Part shown: piece after piece, positions 8,128 to 14,937 of the stretch
How the letters are laid out: the number at the start of each line of letters is the position of its first letter
How positions within the stretch are numbered: the stretch's first letter is position 1
Source of the DNA: Bacillota bacterium
Lineage (GTDB): Bacteria; Bacillota; Sulfobacillia; JAUYEG01
Direction: 5' to 3'
NCBI GenBank assembly: GCA_030691505.1
Contig: JAUYEG010000074.1
Coordinates: 1 to 36,463, forward strand
Length of the DNA stretch: 36,463 nt
Notes under the pieces: generated by a model
Told to the model about the DNA's origin: nothing
Databases searched by the model: none
Seen by the model: only the letters and a program-made list of their open reading frames with translations
Program-made: the position numbers and the translations under genes

Positions 8128-8531
8128 CTAGGGCTGAGCGCACCCCCGCTCCAGGTACTTGGCCAGGTCGGCGAGCTCGTCGTCGGCCGACCAGCCGCTG
8201 GAGAAGGACCTGTGTAGCTGACCGGCGAGTTCCGGCTCGTTTATGCGCTCCCAGCCGTGATGTTGCGGGTGACCTGCGTTCCGTCCTGGGCCTCAAGCTC
8301 GATGGAAGAGAGCGACGGGGCCGGCCAGCGCGGCGGCACCCAGTCCCAGGTCATGACGATGCGGCGCGGCGGATCCCACTCCGTGGTCTGGCCGCCGAAA
8401 GTGTACGCTACGGCCCAGTGCTCGCCGCTCATCTCCCAGCGTCCACCCAGCCCGGGAGCGAACGAGATGGTCTTGTTGAACCAGCGCCGCAGTCCCTCCT
8501 GGGTGCCGGCAGCGGCCCAGACCTGCTCCAA
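8128..8531 (-). pseudogene. AHSA1/SRPBCC-domain protein, frameshifted and N-truncated
   Basis: Reading from 8531 downward gives LEQVWAAAGTQEGLRRWF, then LGGRWEMSGEHW and PPRRIVMTWDW, the pattern of activator-of-Hsp90-ATPase-like (AHSA1) START-fold proteins. That frame reaches an early stop at 8241. From about 8260 the expected C-terminus continues in another frame as HGWERINEPELAGQLHRS, with a final KYLERGCAQP ending at TAG 8130-8128. So one indel near 8260 splits the gene. The usual N-terminal strand before the VW motif is also missing: only 21 bases separate the zinc-ribbon stop from the recognisable part, and none of the frames there encodes it. Either the gene is decayed or the assembly has indel errors. 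Function, if any, is unknown; such domains bind small hydrophobic ligands. Confidence 0.7.
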
Positions 8532-8552
8532 GGGCCTACGTGTCCGTCTGCC

Positions 8553-9093
8553 CTACCGGACGTCGGGCACCACCCGGCGCAGCAGCTGCCGCGCGGAGCG
8601 AGTATCAAGGCCCTTCTGGCGGAACACGTGCCGCCCCCCGGTGACGTTGATCAGGATTTCGTCGAGCGAGTTGCCGTCGTCGTCGTCTCCGTCCTTGATC
8701 CTGATCGACCGGATCCTGCTGATCTCGACCTGCCAGTTGGGCTTTGGACGCCTCGGCGGCCTCCTTGGCGGCCTGACGCAGCATTTCTGCCGTCATCGCG
8801 GCGAAGACCAGCCGCCGCGGCGTGACCACCAGGTTAAAGGCCTCAAAGGAGAGCAGGCCCTTGCGACGCTGCAGGTTTGGGATAATGCCGAGGACGGGCT
8901 CGGACGAGGTGTCTGCCGCCGGCTTCGCGTCTACCGCCGGCTGGTGCGCTGAAGCGACTGCCTGCTGCGGCTGCGCGGTGCCAGGCTCCGGCGGGGCCGT
9001 CTGCCCCTCCTCAAGGGGATGCCCGCACTTCCCGCAGAACCTGTGCTCTCCATCCAGCGGGTTGCCGCAGTTGGTGCAAAAACGTTTGTCCAC
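8553..9093 (-). pseudogene. Zinc-ribbon protein of unknown function with one frameshift
   Basis: GTG 9093 follows AAGGAAGG and opens with two CxxC knuckles (RFCTNCGNPLDG and RFCGKCGHPLEEG), a zinc-ribbon pair. A Pro/Ala/Gln-rich linker follows, then a domain beginning GIIPNLQRRKGLLSFEAFNLVVTPRRLVFA. At about 8736-8742 the frame must change: it continues as NWQVEISRIRSIRIKDG, then SLDEILINVTGG, GRHVFRQKGLDTRSARQLL and VVPDVR, ending at TAG 8555-8553. Without the shift the protein runs into an Arg-rich nonsense tail, RRRRRRQLARR. The span is 541 bases, one more than a multiple of three, as expected for a one-base insertion. It lies 21 bases upstream of the equally damaged AHSA1 gene. True decay and sequencing error look the same here. 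Confidence 0.72.
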
Positions 9094-9291
9094 CGAGATC
9101 AACCTTCCTTCACAAGCGTGTTCCCTCACATCCCGCAAGCGGGGGCGGAGGGGCTAATCCACGCCGCTAGAGATTGGCTGTGGCGCCCCCCAGTCCTGTC
9201 CGTGCGCACGCATGTATCGCAGGGCTTACGCCGCCCGCCTTCTTTCCGCCTGGTGAGCGCCCGCGCGGTGGGGTGTTCACGTGGTGAAGAC

Positions 9292-9366
9292 CTACGGGCT
9301 GCCAGCGTCCGTCTGGTGAAAACCCACGATCTCGGCGTCCACCTTCACCGGACGAAACCGCGCCAT
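9292..9366 (-). pseudogene. Possible DUF3565 remnant
   Basis: A 24-codon frame from ATG 9366 to TAG 9292, overlapping the hemerythrin 3' end, reads VKVDAEIVGFHQTDAGSP. The AEIVGFHQ.D.G part resembles the start of small DUF3565 proteins. Further along the minus strand, in another frame, HHVNTPPR recalls their HVRH.PPW end. The match is short, and the remnant would be deleted and frameshifted. This is a weak call. Confidence 0.25.
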
Positions 9367-9926
9367 CCGGCCGCCGCCCGCAGTTCCTGCCTCACGTCGT
9401 GAACCATCCCGTGATACCTCTCGTGCTCACCCTCGCCCATATCCTCGGTTTCAACCAGGTCAAATGCTTGCTCAAGCTCCGCCTGCTCTCCGGTGGTGAG
9501 GATGCGGTCGGCCAGGGGGAAGAGCACCTGGTCCTCCTTCTGGATGTGGGCCCTCAGGAGCGCGACGAAGCCGAGCGCCTGCTCCACGACCTCGCGCGCG
9601 GCCGCGGCCTCGCCCGTCGCCAGCCGTCTCGCCGCCGCCGACATCGCCCTGACATGCGCCCGCCCGGTGTCGTGCTCGGCCAGCATCACGCCGACCGGGC
9701 CGCCGTCCTGCGGAACGCCTTTCTCAACCAGCTTGACAAACAGTAGAGCCTCCTCTTTGCCGTGGTGGCAGCGGTCCGCGAAGTTGCGGAAGAAATCCGC
9801 GGCCCGCTCAAACAGCGCCGGCGTGACCGGGTGCCCCGCGGCGAGTCGCCGGGCGGCCTCCTCCGTCAGATCAAGCATCTGCTCGATAACGCGGTGTTCG
9901 GCCTTGAGGGTCTCAGTGGGTTTCAT
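9345..9926 (-). CDS. Hemerythrin HHE-domain protein
   Basis: A 193-residue cytoplasmic protein. ATG 9926 has AAGGAGG (9941-9935) eight bases upstream. The helical-bundle iron ligands are visible: His11 (AEHRVIEQM), His54/His55 with Glu58 or Glu59 (CHHGKEEALLF), His85 (AEHDTGRAHV), and His127 with Glu131 (HIQKEDQVLFPLAD). HHE proteins carry a di-iron site used to bind or sense O2 or NO, or to repair iron-sulfur clusters. It is divergent from a Crp/Fnr regulator gene, and the FNR-type box at 9988-10003 is placed to activate it, which supports a role in O2 or nitrosative response. C-terminal length beyond the bundle is about 50 residues and unremarkable. Confidence 0.92.
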   Translation of the reverse strand: MKPTETLKAEHRVIEQMLDLTEEAARRLAAGHPVTPALFERAADFFRNFADRCHHGKEEALLFVKLVEKGVPQDGGPVGVMLAEHDTGRAHVRAMSAAARRLATGEAAAAREVVEQALGFVALLRAHIQKEDQVLFPLADRILTTGEQAELEQAFDLVETEDMGEGEHERYHGMVHDVRQELRAAAGWRGFVR

Positions 9927-9960
9927 GTGTCCGGCCTCCTTGGTTAGGTTTCGTGGCCTA

Positions 9961-10003
9961 ATCATCGACCCGGCGGTGCGCGGTTTCCTTGACGTGCGTC
10001 AAG
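9961..10003 (-). promoter_or_regulatory. FNR/DNR-type operator and -10 element of the hemerythrin gene
   Basis: CTTGACGTGCGTCAAG (9988-10003) contains a perfect 5-4-5 palindrome, TTGAC-GTGC-GTCAA. On the minus strand, 21 bases later, comes GATGAT (9966-9961), a 4/6 match to TATAAT. This puts the box centre 41.5 bases from the expected start of transcription, the class II activator position. The same box lies upstream of the divergent Crp/Fnr gene and may also autoregulate it. The same layout recurs at 19684-19726. Confidence 0.72.
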
Positions 10004-10084
10004 TGCAAGTGGTGCTGAGCCGGGCCCAAGCCCGCGAGGATGATGGCGGCCTCCCCTGGAAATGACCACAGTGAGGTGACCGCC

Positions 10085-10774
10085 ATGCCCGACCTACCGT
10101 CCTGCGCCGCAGGCGTGCCGATCTTCCAGGTCTTGCCGCAGGACGCGCTGCGGGAGCTGACGGCCGCCCTGCGCCACGCCCGGTTTGGCGAGGGGGAGAC
10201 GATCGCCGCCGACGGCGCCCCGGTCGAGTACCTCGTCGTCGTCGCCCACGGCCGCGCAAAGCTGGTCCACACCAGCGCCGCAGGACGGGAGCAGGTCGTG
10301 CGAGTACTGGGACCCGGCGAGTTCTGGGGCGAGATGGCCCTGTTCGCTCCTGCCCGCCAGGAGGGCGACCTCATCGCGCTCGAGGAAACCATGGCCTGCC
10401 TCGTGCCGCGCCATGCCGTCCAATCGTTGATGCAGCGCTACCCGGACGTCGCCGTCCGTCTGGTCGAGTCGCTGGCCCAGCGGCTGGCGGCATCAGAACA
10501 GCTCATCGCCGACCTGGGCTTGCGTGACGTCGGCCAGCGGCTCGCCGCCGAGCTGTGCAGGCTGGCGGAAACGGGCACGGCCAGAATGCGCGGGGTGGCC
10601 GTGCGTGTTCCGATGCCATGGGCGCAGTTGGCCATGAAGCTCGGCACGACCCCGGAGAGCCTCAGCCGCAAGCTCAAGGCCCTGGCAGGGCAGGGGCTCA
10701 TCCAGCATCGCGGGGGCAGCCGCGAGGTAGTCGTACTGGATCTGGAGCGGCTGCTGAGGTTGGCGGGGAAATAG
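10085..10774 (+). CDS. Crp/Fnr-family transcription regulator
   Basis: A 229-residue regulator. ATG 10085 is preceded by GTGAGGTG; an upstream in-frame ATG at 10040 has a poorer site. Residues about 14-125 are a cyclic-nucleotide-binding-like beta-barrel (VPIFQVLPQDALREL, VVRVLGPGEFWGEMALF). Then come a dimer helix (LVESLAQRLAASEQL) and a Crp-type helix-turn-helix, WAQLAMKLGTTPESLSRKLKAL. The recognition helix has Glu191-x-x-Ser194-Arg195, the E..SR arrangement that in FNR reads TTGAT half-sites. The N-terminus has only one Cys (Cys7), so an FNR-like [4Fe-4S] cluster is unlikely; a haem, NO or redox ligand is possible. Matching operators are at 9988-10003 and 19684-19699. Confidence 0.93.
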   Translation: MPDLPSCAAGVPIFQVLPQDALRELTAALRHARFGEGETIAADGAPVEYLVVVAHGRAKLVHTSAAGREQVVRVLGPGEFWGEMALFAPARQEGDLIALEETMACLVPRHAVQSLMQRYPDVAVRLVESLAQRLAASEQLIADLGLRDVGQRLAAELCRLAETGTARMRGVAVRVPMPWAQLAMKLGTTPESLSRKLKALAGQGLIQHRGGSREVVVLDLERLLRLAGK

Positions 10775-10841
10775 GAAGCACGGTGCGGCCTCACACGCCG
10801 GGCAATGGTTGCTGTTGCCATCGCATTCGCGTCGCGCCGGG

Positions 10842-10870
10842 TTACGTTTCCGCCCGACATCGTGTATCAT
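10842..10870 (+). promoter_or_regulatory. Candidate promoter of the riboswitch-CDF transcript
   Basis: TATCAT (10865-10870) is a fair -10, and TTACGT (10842-10847) sits 17 bases upstream as a poor -35. Initiation about seven bases later would start the RNA at the 5' side of the riboswitch P1 stem, which is the main reason to propose it. Confidence 0.3.
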
Positions 10871-10950
10871 GACGGCAGGAGCAGGCGATCGGCGGCAGAC
10901 AGCCGCTGGTGGGGCCGGGCGCGAGCGCAGCAGGTAACCCTGTGGGACCT
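10871..10950 (+). ncRNA. NiCo (czcD-type) riboswitch aptamer
   Basis: Conserved blocks of the NiCo four-way junction appear in order. GAGCAGGC is at 10879-10886. P2 is CGGCGGC/GCCGCTG with a short loop. GCCGGGC (10914-10920) leads into a small GCG/CGC hairpin. P4 is CAGG-TAAC-CCTG, and the last block is CTGTGGGAC (10940-10948). These match the layout of the structurally solved NiCo aptamer as I recall it. The outer P1 stem is weak here (about five pairs with a bulge). The aptamer precedes a CDF exporter gene and an intrinsic terminator, the usual arrangement: Co2+ or Ni2+ binding should hold P4 and allow read-through. Confidence 0.83.
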
Positions 10951-10982
10951 TCGAGTTGGGGGTCGCCACAGGTTTTTGTTTT
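10939..10982 (+). terminator. Intrinsic terminator of the NiCo riboswitch
   Basis: CCTGTGG-GACC (10939-10949) pairs with GGTC and CCACAGG (10961-10972), followed by TTTTTGTTTT. The left arm uses the 3' strand of P4 and the conserved TGTGGGAC block of the aptamer, so terminator and metal-bound junction exclude each other. Confidence 0.88.
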
Positions 10983-11041
10983 CACCGGCCGGTGTGCGGC
11001 CTATCTTACGCCGCAACGCGGCGCGATAGGGGAGATCGGTG

Positions 11042-12046
11042 ATGAGAAGCGTGACCGATGTCGTCTTGCGGGCTTTCGTCCGCGAGCCGATCGACGCTGA
11101 CAACCAGGCAACTCGTGCCACGATCGGTGCCCTGGAGGCCTGGGTGAGCATCGTCAGCAACATCCTGCTGGCTGCCGCGAAACTGGGTTTGGGGATATCG
11201 CTCAACAGCATATCGCTTCTCGCCGATGCCGTGCACACGGCTTCCGATGTCGTCACTTCGGGGATCGTGCTGGTCGGATTCCGGGCCGCGCGGGCGCCGG
11301 CCGACGAGGAGCATCCCTACGGTCACGGGCGGGTTGAAACCATTGCCACGCTGGTCATCGCTGTGGTGCTGATCGTCGTGGGCTTCGAGTTTGCCAACAC
11401 ATCAACAAGAAGGCTCTTCACCGCCGAGGTGGTCGGAGGCAGCTACGCCGCGGCAATCGCGCTCGCCGCCAGCGGCCTTTTCAAAGAGTGGCTGGCCAGG
11501 TTCTCGGAAGACCTCGGCAGGCGGATCGATTCTTCGACCCTGATCGCCGACGCCTGGCACCACCGGAGCGATGCCATAGCGAGCGTACTCGTCGCGGTGG
11601 CAATCGTGGCCTCGCGTTTCGGGTACCCGCGGGTTGACGCCGTCTTCGGGATTCTGGTTTCGGCCCTGATTATCTACACCGGCTGGGCGCTGGGCAAGGA
11701 CGCCTCCAGCGTGCTCATCGGGCGGCAGGCGGACGCGGCCCTGCTGGAACGGATAACGGGCCTGGCAAAAAGCATTCCCGGTGTGCACGACGTGCACCGG
11801 CTGAGCATGCACGACTACGGCGGCGGCCGGACGCTCGTTTCCCTGCACATCCGGGTCGACGAGCGGCTGCGGGTCCGCGAGTCGCACGGCATCGCCGAAA
11901 AGGTCGAGGCCCTGCTGCGCGACGGGCTTGGGCTTCAGGCCACGGTCCACATCGAGCCGCGGGCCGCGGGCAGGGAGGAGGCCGGGGGTTTCGGGGTCGG
12001 GGCTTCCCTCAACGGCACCGGCCAGGCCTCCGGCCTGGGAGCCTAG
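11042..12046 (+). CDS. Cation diffusion facilitator (CDF) metal exporter, probably Co/Ni-responsive
   Basis: A 334-residue inner-membrane antiporter. ATG 11042 is preceded by GGGGAG; an adjacent GTG at 11039 is an alternative. CDF signatures are clear: LLADAVHTASDV in helix 2 and ADAWHHRSDA in helix 5, giving two paired metal sites of D-A-x-H-x-x-x-D form (His65/Asp69 in the first). HPYGHGRVE follows helix 2. After about six helices the cytoplasmic domain begins near LLERITGLAKSIPGVHDVH, with HDYGGGRTLVSLHIRVD. The last 30 residues are Gly/Ala-rich and unlike the family core. CDF proteins export Zn, Fe, Mn, Co or Ni in exchange for protons. The NiCo riboswitch directly upstream makes Co2+/Ni2+ the most likely inducers. 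Confidence 0.93.
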   Translation: MRSVTDVVLRAFVREPIDADNQATRATIGALEAWVSIVSNILLAAAKLGLGISLNSISLLADAVHTASDVVTSGIVLVGFRAARAPADEEHPYGHGRVETIATLVIAVVLIVVGFEFANTSTRRLFTAEVVGGSYAAAIALAASGLFKEWLARFSEDLGRRIDSSTLIADAWHHRSDAIASVLVAVAIVASRFGYPRVDAVFGILVSALIIYTGWALGKDASSVLIGRQADAALLERITGLAKSIPGVHDVHRLSMHDYGGGRTLVSLHIRVDERLRVRESHGIAEKVEALLRDGLGLQATVHIEPRAAGREEAGGFGVGASLNGTGQASGLGA

Positions 12047-12108
12047 CCCGCGGGCAGGCCGCAGGAAAAGGAGCAGGAACGGGACAACCCGGGCAACTTG
12101 GGGCCTGA

Positions 12109-12411
12109 TCGCCGCGCAATAGGGTTCGTTGTGGCATTCCTGGCGCGGGAGTTTGGCGTGCAGGTGTGGGCGGTCGATCCAAGAGTGCCGGCGAGCGACA
12201 ACTGGAAGCGTGTCTGCGAGGCCGGAGTGCAGGAGCTTGTTTTCCCCATCCAGGCCGAGGCGCGCTTGGCATCGTCAACCCCGGCATGAAGCGCGAGCTC
12301 GATCGGGACATCCCGCAGCACCCCAAGGACAACTGGCATCCCAACTCGGACGCCTATCACTCCGTCGCGTGGTGGCGCAGGCACTGGGAGAAGAGCGGAC
12401 TGGCAGGCAGA
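12109..12411 (+). pseudogene. SAM-dependent methyltransferase, internally deleted pseudogene
   Basis: The first piece reads FVVAFLAREFGVQVWAVDP, then SDNWKRVCEAGVQELVFPIQAEA, which is the central Rossmann part of a class I methyltransferase family. It then jumps, in another frame, to GIVNPGMKRELDRDIP, followed by NWHPNSDAYHSVAWWRRHWEKSG, which belongs near the C-terminus of the same family. The N-terminal glycine-rich SAM loop and about 50 internal residues are missing. There is no credible start codon with a ribosome-binding site. It is therefore a dead remnant lying between the CDF gene and the convergent M24 peptidase. Confidence 0.7.
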
Positions 12412-12443
12412 GGGGAGGGGAGGCGCGGGGCGCTCCCCTCCCC
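12412..12443 (-). terminator. Strong GC hairpin downstream of the M24 peptidase gene
   Basis: GGGGAGGGGAGGCGC (12412-12426) pairs with GCGCTCCCCTCCCC (12430-12443), 14 bp with one bulged base and a 3-nt loop. It begins nine bases past the stop of the minus-strand peptidase gene. The T-run is poor (TCTGCCTGCC on the minus strand). Confidence 0.6.
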
Positions 12444-12452
12444 ACCGGTTTG

Positions 12453-13586
12453 CTACGCCGGCAGTTCAAACAGCTCCCGGTCGAAACGGGTCAGCGACTC
12501 CGCCCCGCTATCAGTGATCACGACGAGGTCCTCGACCCGCAGGTAGTACTCGCCCGGCAGCCACAGTTTCGGTTCGACGGCCATGACCATGCCCGGCTGC
12601 AGCATCACCTCTGATCCCCGGCGCAGCCAGGGATCCTCGTGAAGGTCGACGCCGATCTGGTGGCCCAGGTTGCCCTCGGGCAGCCTGGCCCGTAGCCTGT
12701 CGCCGTAGCCGCGCTCATCCAGAGCATCCTCAATCACACCGAACAGCTCGCCCAGCGCCATACGCCCAGGGCCCATCCGGCTGATCAGCTCGCACTGCGA
12801 CTCCTGCAGGGCGCGGTAGGCCCGCGCGATGTGCGCCGGCGCCGGACCGCAGTAAAACGAGCGCCCGAAGTCGGAACAGTACCCATCCAGCACAAACCCG
12901 AAGTCAAAGGCGACGGACGAGCCAGGGACAAGGCCCTTGTCCTGGGGGTAGACGAAGGGGTCGGTCGTCGGCCCGGTACCCGACTTGACGAACAGCGCTG
13001 CGGGCGGAAAGGACACGTCGTCGGCGCCGAGGGCCAGGCCGGTTTCGGCGATCAGCGCCCGGAGCTGGGGCTGCGTGATGCCCGGCCGTATGCGGCCCAC
13101 GACCTTCTCCATGACCCTGTCCGTGAGCGCCATGGCGCGCCTCAGGATCGCGATCTCATCGGCATCCTTGATCACCCGCAGGGTGGCCCCGATCTCGTCG
13201 GCGTCAACGCATTCGCAGCCGGGCAGCGCGGCGGCGATCAGGGACCGCAGGTATTCCCCGGCCTTGCGGCTCGTCCCGACGCGCCTGCCGCCGCCGAGGT
13301 GGGAGGCAAGGAGACGGGGTATGGCGTCCCGGGATTGCGCCACGTCGGCGGCCACAGGCAGGTTGCCTGCCAGGCCAGCCAGCGAACTGTCCAGGAGGAG
13401 GCGCGATTGGCCATCGCGGGACAGGACCAGCAGGGCATCCGGCTCAGCGGGCTCGTGTTCTCTCGTCCACTTCACCGGCAGCCCCGTGAAGTACTGCAGG
13501 TTGGCCCCGACGCCGTAGACCAGCCCGTCAAGCTCCTTGGCGAGCATGACCCGGCACAGCTTGTCAATCCGAAAAGTGTGGTTCAT
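12453..13586 (-). CDS. M24-family metallopeptidase (Xaa-Pro dipeptidase/creatinase fold)
   Basis: A 377-residue cytoplasmic enzyme. ATG 13586 follows AGGAAGGGG; the frame is open for ten more codons but without a site. Residues 1-130 form the creatinase N-terminal domain. The pita-bread catalytic domain follows with all five expected metal ligands: two Asp in AFDFGFVLDGYCSDFGRSF, His in NLGHQIGVDLHE, Glu in MAVEPKLW and Glu in RVEDLVV. Members cleave Xaa-Pro dipeptides or related substrates with Mn or Co. The HQIGVDLHE block is a slight variant of the common HGIGLEVHE. Divergent from the ABC-2 operon across 367 bases. Substrate is not assignable. Confidence 0.92.
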   Translation of the reverse strand: MNHTFRIDKLCRVMLAKELDGLVYGVGANLQYFTGLPVKWTREHEPAEPDALLVLSRDGQSRLLLDSSLAGLAGNLPVAADVAQSRDAIPRLLASHLGGGRRVGTSRKAGEYLRSLIAAALPGCECVDADEIGATLRVIKDADEIAILRRAMALTDRVMEKVVGRIRPGITQPQLRALIAETGLALGADDVSFPPAALFVKSGTGPTTDPFVYPQDKGLVPGSSVAFDFGFVLDGYCSDFGRSFYCGPAPAHIARAYRALQESQCELISRMGPGRMALGELFGVIEDALDERGYGDRLRARLPEGNLGHQIGVDLHEDPWLRRGSEVMLQPGMVMAVEPKLWLPGEYYLRVEDLVVITDSGAESLTRFDRELFELPA

Positions 13587-13855
13587 GGGCACCCCTTCCT
13601 TTGCTGAAACGATCACAATTGGATAGGTATTGCTTCATCGGGCCCGCGGCTCCTCCGGCCATGGGAGTAGCGACGATCGCCATAGAGGCGAGCGTCGCTC
13701 AACTCGCAGGCCAGCGCGGTCTGATGCGCTGATGATGGCAGGTTTCGGGATTGTGATCCCGGCCATGCCCTTTCTCGCCCGTGGCCGTCCATGCCTGCCT
13801 CAGGACACCAATCCGGCGCGACGCAGCCGTTCTCCACAATCCCCCCTCCCGCCCC
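13587..13855. other. Intergenic region upstream of the sigma-54 promoter
   Basis: No credible gene is seen on either strand. It holds the M24 ribosome-binding site at its left end, short inverted repeats such as CGGGATTGTGATCCCG around 13747, and C-rich sequence near 13840. An enhancer-binding-protein site would be expected here if the sigma-54 promoter is used, but I cannot point to a specific one. Confidence 0.4.
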
Positions 13856-13872
13856 TTGGCACGTTTTTTGCT
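13856..13872 (+). promoter_or_regulatory. Sigma-54 (RpoN) promoter of the ABC-2 exporter operon
   Basis: TTGGCACG-TTTT-TTGCT matches the sigma-54 consensus YTGGCACG-N4-TTGCW at every conserved base. GG (13858-13859) and GC (13870-13871) are separated by exactly ten bases, the required -24/-12 spacing. Transcription would start near 13883, about 70 bases before the ATG at 13954. It needs an enhancer-binding activator, and none is encoded in this window. Confidence 0.8.
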
Positions 13873-13953
13873 CAGCACACCTCGCCGTACGCGGCGGCTC
13901 CAGAACCGAAGGGCATGCATGACGACATAGCAGCCCCACACCCGGAGGCGAAC

Positions 13954-14937
13954 ATGGCTCAGATCGTTGTTGAAAACCTCGTAAAGACGTTCAAGGTAGG
14001 CAGGCGGCAGGCCGGCCTCTGGAACGCGCTGAAGGGCGTAGCGCGCAGGGAGTACACGACCGTTAGGGCCCTTGACGGAGTATCTTTCAGCCTGGAGCCG
14101 GGCGAGCTTGTCGGTTACATCGGCCCGAACGGGGCCGGCAAGTCCACCACGGTCAAGGTGCTCGGCGGCATCATGGTGCCTGACTCGGGGCGGTGCGAGG
14201 TCATGGGACTGGTGCCGTGGAAAGCGCGGATGGCTCACGTCGCCCGCATCGGGGTCGTTTTCGGCCAGCGCTGCCAGCTGATGTGGGACCTGCCCGCCGC
14301 CGATTCCTTTGACTTGCTCAGAGATATCTACCGGGTACCGGCGGCCGTGCACCGCAAGAAGCGTGACATGCTGGTCGAGCGGCTGCGGCTTGCGGAGTTG
14401 CTTACCGTGCCCGTACGCCAGCTCAGCCTGGGCCAGCGCATGCGCTGCGACCTGGCGGCATCGCTGCTCCACGCCCCGCCGCTGCTGTTCCTGGACGAGC
14501 CGACCATCGGCCTCGACGCCGTCTCCAAGCTTGCGGTGCGCGAGTTCGTGCGCGACCTCAACCGCGAGAATGGCGTTACAGTGATCCTCACCACGCACGA
14601 CATGGACGACATCGAGGCCCTCTGCAGCCGGGTGATCATGATTGGCAGGGGACAGATCCTGTTTGACGGCACGCTTGAAAAGCTGCGGAGCTGCATTCCC
14701 ATGGAGCGGCGTCTGGTCGTGAACGGCGTGGCGGGCGAGGTTGCGCTCGACATCGCCGGGGTGCGGCAGGTGACCCGCGAGGGCGACCGGCTGAGCCTTC
14801 ACTTCGATCCCGACAGGATCCCCCCGGCAGACCTGATCGCCCAGCTCTCGCGGCAGTTTCTGGTGAGGGATTTCCTCGTGGAGAACCAGCCCATCGAGGA
14901 AACCGTCGCCAGGCTCTACGCCGAGTGGAGACTATGA
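13954..14937 (+). CDS. ABC-2-type exporter ATPase (COG4586-like)
   Basis: A 327-residue nucleotide-binding protein. ATG 13954 follows GGAGG (13943-13947); the frame is open far upstream but crosses the promoter. Walker A is GPNGAGKST (from residue 57), and the signature is LSLGQRMRCDLAASLLH in place of LSGGQ. Walker B is LLFLDEPTIGLDA and the H-loop ILTTHDMDDIEAL. The N-terminal insertion around GLWNALKGVARREYTTVRAL and the LVPWKARMAHVARIGVVFGQR block are typical of COG4586 exporters, which pair with two dissimilar permeases as here. Substrate is unknown; relatives are annotated as daunorubicin/multidrug or uncharacterised. The stop overlaps the next start. Confidence 0.92.
   Translation: MAQIVVENLVKTFKVGRRQAGLWNALKGVARREYTTVRALDGVSFSLEPGELVGYIGPNGAGKSTTVKVLGGIMVPDSGRCEVMGLVPWKARMAHVARIGVVFGQRCQLMWDLPAADSFDLLRDIYRVPAAVHRKKRDMLVERLRLAELLTVPVRQLSLGQRMRCDLAASLLHAPPLLFLDEPTIGLDAVSKLAVREFVRDLNRENGVTVILTTHDMDDIEALCSRVIMIGRGQILFDGTLEKLRSCIPMERRLVVNGVAGEVALDIAGVRQVTREGDRLSLHFDPDRIPPADLIAQLSRQFLVRDFLVENQPIEETVARLYAEWRL

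Noticed and set aside
9244-9340. Evenly spaced TGGTGA segments as a CRISPR array
   Set aside because: The three units agree at only a few positions, there is no constant repeat, and no cas genes are nearby.
13613-13939. Minus-strand frame in the M24/ABC-2 intergenic region
   Set aside because: No ribosome-binding site, no family, and it covers the sigma-54 promoter.
13699-14802. A 367-codon minus-strand frame across the sigma-54 promoter and the ABC-2 ATPase
   Set aside because: Antisense of an intact ABC ATPase; product lacks any recognisable domain.
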